Origin: CAVPFA01 sp963703655
GTDB taxonomy: Bacteria > Actinomycetota > Acidimicrobiia > Acidimicrobiales > Bog-793
Direction of reading: 5' to 3'
Length of the DNA: 64,000 nucleotides
Assembly: GCA_963703655.1 (NCBI GenBank)
Contig: CAVPFA010000003.1
Coordinates: forward strand, 2,108,001 to 2,172,000
Below are positions 28,236-36,103 of the stretch, in pieces (the stretch's first letter is position 1; every line of letters starts with the position of its first letter). Under the pieces are notes generated by a model, which saw only the letters and a program-made list of their open reading frames with translations, did not search any database and was not told the origin of the DNA. The position numbers were made by a program, and so were the translations under genes.

Positions 28236-28409
28236 ATGACTTGCGAGGTGTCGAGCGAGCCCGTCGTGCCCATGCGCCTACCGAGCCTCGAGTTGCCGGT
28301 CGAGGAGCTGTTGCGTCGCGCCCACGCTCTCCCGCCTCACGAGGAAATGCTGGTCGAAGACCTCGATGAGGCCGAGGGTCTGGCGTTTCTCGCTGCACTC
28401 AACGGATGA
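28236..28409 (+). CDS. Small antitoxin-like protein beside a decayed PIN toxin
   Basis: A frame of 57 codons (a shorter start is ATG 28272) ending LPVEELLRRAHALPPHEEMLVEDLDEAEGLAFLAALNG. The LPPHEEM..EDLDE.EG.AFL pattern resembles short proteins encoded directly upstream of actinobacterial PIN-domain toxins. The following PIN gene is broken, so this is an orphan. Confidence 0.45.
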   Translation: MTCEVSSEPVVPMRLPSLELPVEELLRRAHALPPHEEMLVEDLDEAEGLAFLAALNG

Positions 28410-28434
28410 GCCTGCAGCCGGTCGCGGCCCGGTC

Positions 28435-28610
28435 GTGATCGACACCGATGTATACGGGGCCGACGTTCGTCTTGAGCTACGCCTGTTTGCGGGTCGAGTC
28501 CCAGCGGATCGGAAATCCGCTCGCTCAGCGGGATCACGACGCCGACCGTTGGGTGGCTGCAACGGCGCTCCGCAACGGCACGAGCGAGAAAACGGCACAC
28601 CGCCGAGCTG
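28435..28610 (+). pseudogene. Deleted and frameshifted PIN-domain (VapC-like) toxin remnant
   Basis: A GTG-led start reads VIDTDVYGADV, the first strand and metal Asp of PIN toxins. After that point another frame reads RIGNPLAQRDHDADRWVAATALR, which is the C-terminal PIN motif with its acidic residues. The middle 60-80 residues are missing. It is a deletion derivative, inactive as read. Confidence 0.6.
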
Positions 28611-28754
28611 ACCGTGGTCGCCGACTTTGTGCTCCGCCGATCTGATCCCGCCGGAGAGGTGTCCTTCTGTACGCGCAAGTCCCTGGTTCTTGAGGTCCTA
28701 CGGCAGTGCCCCCCCGAGCTGAGAGGCGGCCGCTTACTTTTGGTATCAGGACGC

Positions 28755-28955
28755 CGGACCTCCTCGACGAGATCTGCCCTTTCTGTGGATTTCAGTTTGG
28801 GTTCGACGATGACGATCAGCACGTCTCGTGCAAACGGGTGGCGAGACAACTGGGTGTCAAACTGGGCATGCGGTGGTTGGAGTGGCGGCCGGATTCCGCC
28901 AGCAGATTGGGATCCTGCTGCCCAGCTCCGGACAATCGCATCTGGGCCGTGGCTC
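28755..28955 (+). pseudogene. Remnant of a small cysteine-containing (CPxCG) protein
   Basis: One frame reads DEICPFCGFQFGFDDDDQH. Two other frames supply WRDNWVSN and SGGRIPPADWDPAAQLRTI, together matching the order of a small family (CPSCG-FGYDDD ... W...GM.WW ... PP.WDP..QL). Several small indels separate the pieces. Not a functional gene. Confidence 0.45.
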
Positions 28956-29177
28956 AAGGCGCGGCGCTTCTGGAGCTGGAAGCCTCGGCGTCCGGCATCC
29001 GTCGCGGAAGGCGGGTGTCATGCGTCCTGCGTGGCCGGCGCTGCAGGAGCTCGCGGCTGCTCGGTTACTCAACCGCTAATGGTGGCCTGTTCGCGCTCCG
29101 TGGGTCCCACGCCGACGACTGCTCTCGCTGTCTGCGCGCTTGGTTTCGAGGATCGACGGATCGGCCAAGATGGTGCG

Positions 29178-30575
29178 ATGGCTCCGAGGTCGCAGCGAGA
29201 AGGCAAGAAGCTGACCGCTCAGTTCCTTCTGCGCATGACCGATGAGCTGGCAAGGCATGGATGGAGGCTCCATCCACACGGTAAAGGGGCCATCCCCTGG
29301 GCGAACCTCGGTGTCTTCGAGCAGACAGTTCGACCTGACTTTGTCGCCAGAGTCGCCTTTCACACAGACTCTGTAGGCGGGGCGACCGCCGGCGTCGGTG
29401 TCAGCTTCGCGCCGCTCGAGCGGCTGCGTTGGTTACTGACGGGCGACCCCGGTAGGGATGGCATCTTCCGCGATCTTCGTGGGCTGGTCGAGCCCGGAAT
29501 GGCCGCATCGTTTGAGATCAAAGACCGGTCAGGTGTCGATCACGCGGTCGTGTCCCTCACCGCACTCGTAGATCGCTACGCGATTCCGTTCGCGCTGGGT
29601 CACGCGAGTGTTGAGGCATTTCTCGCCGACTGGCAGTCGAAAGGCAGCGAGTTCTTCGATTACGAAAGCGAGAGTGTCCCGGCGCTGCTCGCGGCGGCCG
29701 GTCGCTTCGATGAGGCGAGGTCGGCTCTTGAGCGATATCGAAGCTCGGGACCACAGCTCGCATCGACCCGCGACTATCGTCGCTTCGCGCGCCAACTCCT
29801 CCGGTTCCTCGACGCCAATGGGCAGCTTCCAGAGCCGTCAGAGCCACCTCAATGGGCGTTCGATCCGGATGCCCGCCCGGAGCGCCTCGACATAGTTGAG
29901 ACGTGGCGGAAGACTCGCGGCCGTAAGCAGGCATTCGAGATCGGCCGTGACAGGGCGGCCGGTCATAGCCGAGACCAGCTTCGGTCCATGCTGAAAGAGG
30001 AGCTGGACCGGCGGGGACTCGTCGAACGTCCGCCCTGGATCGAGAGCCATCTGGACGTCCTGGAGCGTCCGGAGCTGGCAGCAAAGTGGCAATCCAATAT
30101 GACGGCTGTGACAGCACTGATCGAGATGGGCCGGCGCGTGGTCAACACTGTCCGGGAGGGACTGGCGAAGCCGCCGGAGTGGCTGGAGCCACCAGACCGG
30201 GCGGGTTACCCGATGCTGTCCGCGCACAAGGCTTGGACCGCGGTCGTACTCGATCCAGCGGCTCGTCCCTGGCTTGATCGCGTCTTTGAGTCCACACCCG
30301 TGCTGGTCCCGCCGACGTCCGACCTGCTCCCTAGTTTCGTCCGGGTCGATGTGTGGCTGGAATGGGACCCGCCGAACGGCGGTGCTTCGCAACTTGGTGT
30401 CTACGCAGGTGAGCAGCGCGTGGGGCAAATCGATCAGGACGCGGTCGAATGGTACCGAACAGTGATGCGGCGTGCTGCGGAGCGTGACGAGCTACCTTGG
30501 ACCAGCGCCGACCTCACGCGCGGTCGGATCGACTGGCCGTATCTGTTGGAGGTTCCTCTACCCGCTTACCGTTAA
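29178..30575 (+). CDS. Hypothetical protein, 465 aa
   Basis: ATG 29178 opens MAPRSQREGKKLTAQFLLRMTDELARHGWRLHPHGKGAIPW. The protein is soluble, acidic/basic mixed, with no TM segment or nucleotide-binding motif I recognise. The first third (DFVARVAFHTDS...GVGVSFAPLERLRWLL) looks like a folded beta-rich domain; the rest is helical. The longer open frame upstream is not part of it. Neighbours are scar sequence and an MFS exporter. Function unknown. Confidence 0.7.
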   Translation: MAPRSQREGKKLTAQFLLRMTDELARHGWRLHPHGKGAIPWANLGVFEQTVRPDFVARVAFHTDSVGGATAGVGVSFAPLERLRWLLTGDPGRDGIFRDLRGLVEPGMAASFEIKDRSGVDHAVVSLTALVDRYAIPFALGHASVEAFLADWQSKGSEFFDYESESVPALLAAAGRFDEARSALERYRSSGPQLASTRDYRRFARQLLRFLDANGQLPEPSEPPQWAFDPDARPERLDIVETWRKTRGRKQAFEIGRDRAAGHSRDQLRSMLKEELDRRGLVERPPWIESHLDVLERPELAAKWQSNMTAVTALIEMGRRVVNTVREGLAKPPEWLEPPDRAGYPMLSAHKAWTAVVLDPAARPWLDRVFESTPVLVPPTSDLLPSFVRVDVWLEWDPPNGGASQLGVYAGEQRVGQIDQDAVEWYRTVMRRAAERDELPWTSADLTRGRIDWPYLLEVPLPAYR

Positions 30576-30827
30576 CGACGCGTAATCGTTGAGCCGCTTA
30601 TCCGCGCCACCACGAGCTCGGGGCCGGACGTCGGACCGTTCGTTCAGTAGCGCTGGCGCGGTTGAGCACCACCGACCGTGCCCAATCGGTCTCGGGCTGC
30701 GCTGCCTGGTTGCAGTGGTCGCTGAGCTCTGGCGGGCCCGCCTTGGCGGGGCGACCGGGGCTTCGTGACGCGCTCCGCCACAAGCTGTAACCGATGGCTC
30801 GGACCGGCCTCTCTTAGGCTCGACTCC

Positions 30828-32063
30828 ATGAGCGAGCAGCGGCGGGGTATGTTCGAGCCGCTCAAGGTCCGTGACTTCGCGCTTCTCTGGTCAGGTCAGG
30901 GCGTCTCGGCCATCGGTGACGGGATCTTCAGCGTGGCCCTCGTCCTTGAGACCCTCCACGTCGACGACCACCCCATTGCACTCGCGTACGTGATCGCGGC
31001 ACGGGCGGTGCCCTCGATCGTCTTCTCTCTGTTGGGTGGCGTCATGGTCGACCGGCTGCCTCGGCGATTCACCATGCTCGTCGCCGATGTCGTTCGAGGG
31101 CTGGCAGTTGCGGTGATCGCCTTCCTGATAGCGGTCAACCACGCCGACCTCCTGGGGTTGGTCCTCATGGCGGCGGTTTTCGGCACGGCCGACTCCTTCT
31201 TCGGACCTGCCGCGATGGCCGTGCTGCCCGAACTGCTGCCGGAGGATTTGCTTGTGCAGGGAAACGCCCTCAGCTCGACGACGTCCAACCTCGCTTCGAG
31301 CTTGCTCGGCCCTGCGACCGGCGGTGCGGTCGTCGGGTTCATCGGACTGGCGGGTTCCTTCACCGCCGACGCCGGGAGCTTCGCCTTCTCGGCGTTGTGC
31401 TTGCTTCTTATGGCTCGGCACGCGCGGCCGGCGCCGACGGGGACTTCGACTCTGGCGGAAGCTCGCGAGGGGCTGCACTACATAACCTCCCGGCGCTGGC
31501 TTCTCGGCACTCTCATAGCTGCGTCGTTGGCCAACTTCTTCGGCATCGCACCCTTGGCCGTGCTTCTCCCGCTTCTCGTCCGTCACGTTCTGCGCGCCAG
31601 CGCCCTCTCGCTCGGGCTCGTCTACGCCGCCGGCGGCGCTGCCGGCGCTGCCGCCTCTCTCGTAGTCGCGAGGCTTGGGGCGCCGAAGCACCGCATCGCG
31701 GCCATGTGGAGCGCCTACGGTCTCGCCAGCGTGGCCATCGCCGTTATGGCGGCGGCCCCCAACGTCGTGGTCGTCGGCGTGCTGAGCGGCGTCGAGATAG
31801 GCCTCATCGTCTACGGCGACGTCCTGTACTTCGCCATGATGCAACAGATGGTCCCGAAGGAGTTGATGGGGCGGGTGTTCGCGGCGTCGTTTCTGCTTGT
31901 GTGGGTGCTGACGCCAGTCGGGAACGTCTTGGGCGGCGTGGCCGCGACCGTATTGGGTACGCGGGCTGCTGTTCTCCTGAGCGGCCTTCTGTCAGGCGCT
32001 TGCTGCTTGATCGTGGCCTTACCCGGCTTGCACCCGGTCGAGGGGGCTCAGCCTTCGGGGTAG
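30828..32063 (+). CDS. MFS transporter (MFS_3-type exporter)
   Basis: A protein of 411 aa with about 12 hydrophobic segments. It begins LKVRDFALLWSGQGVSAIGDGIFSVAL and has GGVMVDRLPRRFTMLVADVVRG, the cytoplasmic loop motif after TM2, and AVFGTADSFFGPAAMAVLPELLP. This is the enterobactin-exporter-like group of drug/siderophore efflux proteins. ATG 30828 was chosen because homology starts there. No regulator adjoins it. Confidence 0.88.
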   Translation: MSEQRRGMFEPLKVRDFALLWSGQGVSAIGDGIFSVALVLETLHVDDHPIALAYVIAARAVPSIVFSLLGGVMVDRLPRRFTMLVADVVRGLAVAVIAFLIAVNHADLLGLVLMAAVFGTADSFFGPAAMAVLPELLPEDLLVQGNALSSTTSNLASSLLGPATGGAVVGFIGLAGSFTADAGSFAFSALCLLLMARHARPAPTGTSTLAEAREGLHYITSRRWLLGTLIAASLANFFGIAPLAVLLPLLVRHVLRASALSLGLVYAAGGAAGAAASLVVARLGAPKHRIAAMWSAYGLASVAIAVMAAAPNVVVVGVLSGVEIGLIVYGDVLYFAMMQQMVPKELMGRVFAASFLLVWVLTPVGNVLGGVAATVLGTRAAVLLSGLLSGACCLIVALPGLHPVEGAQPSG

Positions 32064-32162
32064 CGAAGTCCGAGCGTCATCCCGTCATGCCTCTCGCCGA
32101 CGTCCCGAGAGGTACGCTGCCGGCTATCTGGCGGCAGGCCGGAACGCAGGAACGCTGACGAG

Positions 32163-32378
32163 ATGACCGAGTACGTCGTTGTGATCGAGCAGGACGGCGG
32201 CGCCTGGGGCGCTTACGTGCCCGACCTTCCTGGTTGTGTTGCCGCAGGCGCTAGCCGCGAGGAAGTCACCCGGCTCATCGCTGAGGCGATCCCACTTCAC
32301 GTTGCGTCGCTGCGGGAACACGGTGACGCAGTGCCGCCTCCAACTGCTACTGGCACCACCACAGTTCAAGTCGCCTGA
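32163..32378 (+). CDS. HicB-like protein (orphan)
   Basis: A protein of 71 aa with the HicB N-terminal fold: EYVVVIEQDGGAWGAYVPDLPGCVAAGASREEVTRLIAEAIPLHV. No DNA-binding C-terminus is present and no hicA lies directly next to it. It could be a stand-alone member or a leftover of a toxin-antitoxin pair. Confidence 0.8.
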   Translation: MTEYVVVIEQDGGAWGAYVPDLPGCVAAGASREEVTRLIAEAIPLHVASLREHGDAVPPPTATGTTTVQVA

Positions 32379-32432
32379 CACCTGGGCAGCGACGGGCCAC
32401 AGAGCGTGCAAAGGGGTCTGTCGTACCTGGTC

Positions 32433-32479
32433 AGCGCGCTCGGAGGAACTCGAATCCCCAACCTTCTGATCCGTAGTTC
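32433..32479 (-). other. 3' fragment of tRNA-Arg(ACG): candidate attachment site
   Basis: The minus strand reads ACTACGGATCAGAAGG, then a T arm (GGGGA-TTCGAGT-TCCTC) and CGAGCGCG. This matches the anticodon loop to acceptor end of actinobacterial tRNA-Arg with anticodon ACG. The T stem keeps pairing (with a G-U and an A-U). No matching 5' half (acceptor GCGCTCG, D arm) precedes it, so it is not a working tRNA. A 3' tRNA piece of about 45 bp is the usual trace of site-specific integration. Confidence 0.6.
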
Positions 32480-32685
32480 TGCCCAGGGCATTTTCCATCC
32501 GACACCAGTCATGACAATTCGTTACCAATAGTACCCTCAAACAGGGACTTCATCCGAACTGACACGGCCGCCGGTAACCGGCCGTCACCCCCGCTTCCCG
32601 CCTTTAGCGGAGCTATGGTTCTCGCGGCGGTTCTCACGGAAGCACTTTCCGAAGCCGTGCGATCCGGCCACAGCTCTCGTGAGGT

Positions 32686-32738
32686 AGTCTGTCTAGCTCA
32701 TTAGACTTGACGCAGTCTAGTAATGTAGACTTAGTCTT
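32686..32738. promoter_or_regulatory. Repeated AGTCTA/TAGACT operator cluster before hicAB
   Basis: TAGACT at 32702, AGTCTA at 32714 and TAGACT at 32726 alternate every 12 bp, with AGTCT copies also at 32686 and 32733. Adjacent units form two overlapping palindromes (arms of 6 bp, 6-bp spacers). TTGACG (32707-32712) could be a -35 box inside the cluster. The arrangement fits cooperative autoregulation by the HTH-bearing HicB. Confidence 0.6.
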
Positions 32739-32747
32739 GGGACGGCC

Positions 32748-32948
32748 CTGATCAAGCGGATCTCCGGTGCAGCGAAGGCGAACGGTATTACATGGACTCA
32801 GGTAGCAAGCAAGGGCAATCACGAGAAGTGGAGACTTGGCACGTCAGTTCAAGTATCCATTCCTCGCCACGGCGACATCAACGAGATCACAGCGCAAGCA
32901 ATCTTGAGATCCACCGAGTCCGAGTTGGGTGAGGGGTGGTGGAAGTGA
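32748..32948 (+). CDS. hicA: HicA-family mRNA interferase toxin (no ATG/GTG/TTG start)
   Basis: The frame reads IKRISGAAKANGITWTQVASKGNHEKWRLGTSVQVSIPRHGDINEITAQAILR, the full HicA double-stranded-RNA-binding fold. It has the active-site His in SKGNHEKW and the RHGDIN.IT block. No ATG, GTG or TTG exists between the upstream in-frame TAA (32721) and the homology, so CTG 32748 is the best start. It overlaps hicB by about 13 bp. About 66 aa, normal length. HicA cleaves mRNA and is neutralised by HicB. Confidence 0.75.
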   Translation: MIKRISGAAKANGITWTQVASKGNHEKWRLGTSVQVSIPRHGDINEITAQAILRSTESELGEGWWK

Positions 32949-33340
32949 AGACATACACGGTGACTACTGAACGATCGGGCAGTTGGTGGGCATTCTCAGT
33001 TCCGGAGATCCCCGGTGCCCATGGGCAAGCCAGGCGGCTCGAACAGGTCAGAGACGAAGCGCGAGATGTCATCTCAATGATGCTCGACGCCGAGCCCGAC
33101 TCATTCGACATTTCGCTTTCCATAAAACTCGATCCCAGGATCGAGCACGCGCTCGACGAAGCGAAGGCCGCCCGGCAGGAGTTTGATACCTACCAGCGAG
33201 TCGCCCAGGAAAAGCTGCGGCTTGCCGCCGAGCAGATCAAAGAAGTCGGTGGACTTAGCGTTCGCGATATCGGCAGCCTGCTCGACGTGTCATTCCAGCG
33301 CATCTCTCAGATCCTCAGCGACCAACGGAAGGTCTCCTAA
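32936..33340 (+). CDS. hicB: HicB-family antitoxin with C-terminal HTH
   Basis: A protein of about 134 aa (GTG starts at 32936, 32939 and 32945 are all possible). The N-terminal HicB half reads YTVTTERSGSWWAFSVPEIPGAHGQARRLEQVRDEARDVI. A linker helix follows, then an HTH (GGLSVRDIGSLLDVSFQRISQILSD) that should bind the upstream AGTCTA cluster. It overlaps hicA, so synthesis is coupled. Confidence 0.85.
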   Translation: MVEVKTYTVTTERSGSWWAFSVPEIPGAHGQARRLEQVRDEARDVISMMLDAEPDSFDISLSIKLDPRIEHALDEAKAARQEFDTYQRVAQEKLRLAAEQIKEVGGLSVRDIGSLLDVSFQRISQILSDQRKVS

Positions 33341-33615
33341 GCGGGAGCAATCGGTCTGACGACCCGAGTCGAGGCTCGCAATCTCCCTAATGCGGGACGC
33401 CGGTCGCGAGAAACTGACCACCAGATGAGTCCGGTCGCCCGTGGTTGAGCGTTCCGGGTGCCGAGCACCACCGAGCCAGGCAGTGATCTCGGCCGGGTCG
33501 AAGCGGACCAGCCACCCAACCTTCAAGTAAGGCACCCGTCGCTCGGCGACGAGCCGGCGGATGTGGCGGATGCTCACCCCGAGCCGCTCGGCGAGCCCAG
33601 GGCACCGCCGTCGCT
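33290..33615 (-). pseudogene. Excisionase-type HTH protein, 5'-truncated
   Basis: The minus-strand frame carries GLAERLGVSIRHIRRLVAERRVPYLKVGWLVRFDPAEITAWL, the HTH_17/excisionase fold used by integrative elements. The usual N-terminal residues are missing: the reading meets the Cas1-tail fragment of the opposite strand at about 33610. The C-terminal extension overlaps hicB and is not domain-like. It marks a former mobile element. Confidence 0.6.
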
Positions 33616-33840
33616 CGAACGGTGCATTCACGGTGTGGGTCGATGCCAATGCCGGCACGGGCTACGACCCCGAGCTGTTTCGGCGGGACATCCTGCCGAG
33701 GCTCCAGACCGTGAAACTCTCGGAGACCATCGAGGCCACGGGGATGAGCAAGGGAGCAGCGTCCGACATCAGGCGAGGAAAGTGAGCGCCGCACGTGTCG
33801 ACGTGGCCGCGCTGGCGGCGCTGGTTGACGAGAGCGGCGG
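33610..33840 (+). pseudogene. Fragment of a second Cas1 C-terminal HTH tail
   Basis: The plus frame reads GAFTVWVDAN..GYDPELFRRDILPRLQTVKLSETIEATGMSKGAASDIRRGK. The casposase at 53169-54815 has RAFSEWDKAN..VYDPELFRRDILPRLAALKLSEITGAIGCSKASASDIRRGK at its C-terminus. Here the following Trp codon is TGA, then APHVSTW and, after a frameshift, ALAALVD, still alignable to the intact copy. The 5' part of the gene is absent. It is a diverged, broken homologue about 20 kb from the intact one. Confidence 0.75.
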
Positions 33841-33926
33841 GCATCAAAGGCAGTAGCAAATCATGTTGGCTACCGTGTCGCGAATCCAGAGGGAACTTTT
33901 CCTGCGCGGTGGGGCAAGTACCAGTG

Positions 33927-34514
33927 ATGAACCCGTCCGACCTTGACGAGGACGACCTACTCGCCTCACTGTCGGAATCAACGCGTTTCAGCGCGGTCTT
34001 CGAGCGGCACGTTGGCGAAATTCACCGCTACCTCGCCTACCGGGTCGGCCCAGAACTCGCCGACGATCTTTCAGCCGAGACGTTTCTTGAGGCATTCCGA
34101 GGGCGGCTGTCTTTCGATCCATCCAAGGGATCCGTGACTGCTTGGCTGTACGCGATCGCGACCAACCTGGTTCGACATCACCATCGCGACGAGGAGCGCC
34201 GCCTCCGTCTCGGTGACAGAGCGGCTCGAGGTGAGTCTTCGGCGGCGTCCGGCGAGGAGTTCGTTGACCAGATCGCACGGCGCTTGGACCTCGACGACGC
34301 AGTCGTCAGGCTCGATAGAAAGTTGCGAGACGTGGTCCTTCTCGTGGCTGGCGCTGGCTTGACCTACGCGGAAACTGCAACGGCGATGGGGATCCCCGTC
34401 GGGACAGTGCGCTCGAGGTACTCGAGAGCGCGCTGCCAGGTCCTTCGGCACCTCGATACTGAGCCCGCCCGTCGTACAAAGGAAAAGGATCGCGGTGACT
34501 ACCGACCCGCTTGA
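33927..34514 (+). CDS. ECF-family sigma-70 factor
   Basis: A protein of 195 aa with region 2 (FERHVGEIHRYLAYRVGPELADDLSAETFLEAFRG ... GSVTAWLYAIATNLVRHHHRDEERR) and region 4 (VLLVAGAGLTYAETATAMGIPVGTVRSRYSRARCQVL). The downstream gene starts inside its end and encodes a membrane protein with a short cytoplasmic head, the usual place for an anti-sigma factor. Confidence 0.9.
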   Translation: MNPSDLDEDDLLASLSESTRFSAVFERHVGEIHRYLAYRVGPELADDLSAETFLEAFRGRLSFDPSKGSVTAWLYAIATNLVRHHHRDEERRLRLGDRAARGESSAASGEEFVDQIARRLDLDDAVVRLDRKLRDVVLLVAGAGLTYAETATAMGIPVGTVRSRYSRARCQVLRHLDTEPARRTKEKDRGDYRPA

Positions 34515-35922
34515 CGAAATCGCTCTGCGGATAGCCGAGCAGCCTGGGCCAGATCCGGGGACGGTTGACTTCATTCGACGGCGTCTGCTGGCGGCTGCAT
34601 CAGCCGAGGACGGCTCGGGTCACGGAGCTGTCGTGGCCAAGCCGCGCCGGCGCCAGCCGGGACAATGGCGCCATCGCCTGATGGTCGTCGCGGTGGCCGC
34701 TGCCATCTTGGTGGTCTTCTTCGTCCCTCTGCCGCATTTGAGTCTTTTCAAGCGTTTCGTCACCCCGACCAAGCAGTCGACCGCGACGTCCGTGCCAAAG
34801 ACCCCTCCAGTTGGAAAGCGCCTGGCCGAGCTGGAGGCAGCCGGCATCCGCGCCGGCGACGGATTCGGCTATTCGGTGGCGATCTCGGGCTCGACCGCAG
34901 TGGTAGGCGACGTTGGCCAGGCGTACGTGTTCACCAAGTCTGGATCCACCTGGAAGCAGGTTGCCACGCTGGACGGTTTCGGCTCCAATTACGCTCTCTA
35001 CGGACCCGGCGATTGCTTCGGCAACTCGGTTGCCATCTCGGGCACAACCATCGTCGTGGGTGCACCGTGTTACAGACTTAAGACTGGCCGAGCTTACGTA
35101 TTCACGAAGACAGCGACCGGCTGGGCACAGGCAGCCGAGTTCAGTGGTTCCGACACGACACCCGGCGACGCCTTCGGCTTCTCGGTGGACGTCTCTGGGA
35201 CGACAATCGTCGCGGGTGCGGCCTTCAACCCGAATAGCGCCGGCCACGCGTACGTGTTCAAGAAGACAGCGAGCGGCTGGGCGCAGGCAGCCGAGTTGAA
35301 GGGCTCCGACGCTGGCCCGGGCGATTGCTTCGGCGAGTCGGTGGCCATTTCGGGCGCTACCGTCATCCTTGGTGCGCCCGGCGCAGGGTGCAATGCAAGC
35401 AATGCAGGCCGGGCGTACGTTTTCACCCAGTCGGCGGCCCGGTGGAAGCAGACCGCCGAGTTGAAGGGTTCCGACACCGTGGCCGGCGACGCCTTCGGTT
35501 TTTCGGTGGCCATGTCGGGCAACACCATCCTCGTTGGTGCATACGGCCACGGACGCTTGTCCAGCCGGGCGTACGTCTTCACCAAGTCGACGGCCGGCTG
35601 GAGGCAGACCGGCGAACTGAGAGGCTCGGACACCGTGGCTGGCGACTGGTTCGGCTCGTCGGTGGCCATCTCGGGCGGCACCGCTGTCGTGGGCGCCTTC
35701 AGCGATCCGCCCAGCGCCAACCAGAGCCTGACGGGTGTCGGCCAGGCGTACGTATTCAAACGGACGGCGGGCACCTGGGCGCAGGTCGCCGAGCTGAGGC
35801 ACTTTGCCTTTGCCTACAGGGAGGGAGTAAGTGGCCTCGTGGCGATCTCGGGCACGACCGCTCTCATTGCTGCAGACGGCACCAACAGCTCGGAGGGGCG
35901 AGCATATGTGTTCCAGGCATGA
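34495..35922 (+). CDS. Membrane-anchored FG-GAP beta-propeller, probable anti-sigma partner
   Basis: A protein of 475 aa starting at GTG 34495. About 60 cytoplasmic residues precede one TM segment (RLMVVAVAAAILVVFFVPLP), then come about seven external repeats of the form GDxFGxSVAISGxTxVVGA...GxAYVFTKxxxGWxQxAEL. These are FG-GAP-type blades of a propeller. The N-terminal head (LDEIALRIAEQPGPDPGTVDFIRRRL) resembles short anti-sigma heads. Overlap with the ECF gene suggests it controls that sigma factor in response to an external ligand, which is inferred. Confidence 0.75.
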   Translation: MTTDPLDEIALRIAEQPGPDPGTVDFIRRRLLAAASAEDGSGHGAVVAKPRRRQPGQWRHRLMVVAVAAAILVVFFVPLPHLSLFKRFVTPTKQSTATSVPKTPPVGKRLAELEAAGIRAGDGFGYSVAISGSTAVVGDVGQAYVFTKSGSTWKQVATLDGFGSNYALYGPGDCFGNSVAISGTTIVVGAPCYRLKTGRAYVFTKTATGWAQAAEFSGSDTTPGDAFGFSVDVSGTTIVAGAAFNPNSAGHAYVFKKTASGWAQAAELKGSDAGPGDCFGESVAISGATVILGAPGAGCNASNAGRAYVFTQSAARWKQTAELKGSDTVAGDAFGFSVAMSGNTILVGAYGHGRLSSRAYVFTKSTAGWRQTGELRGSDTVAGDWFGSSVAISGGTAVVGAFSDPPSANQSLTGVGQAYVFKRTAGTWAQVAELRHFAFAYREGVSGLVAISGTTALIAADGTNSSEGRAYVFQA

Positions 35923-36103
35923 CAAAAGGGGCAATGGCAGCAGGCAGCCTCGCAAGTTCACAGGTGATCGAGAGTCGCATGAACTCTCGGCGCTCGGAGA
36001 GCACCAAATGATGACGGGCTGGTCACACAAATTTCAACGCACAAAGGAGCAGACAACATGAACCGGATGCGGAGCAGGGACAACGCTGGAGCAAGCGTGA
36101 GGT

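Noticed and set aside
28614..29177. N-terminal extension of the 465-aa hypothetical protein
   Set aside because: The open frame extends upstream through the decayed CPxCG gene; the sequence there is not domain-like and ATG 29178 begins the natural protein.
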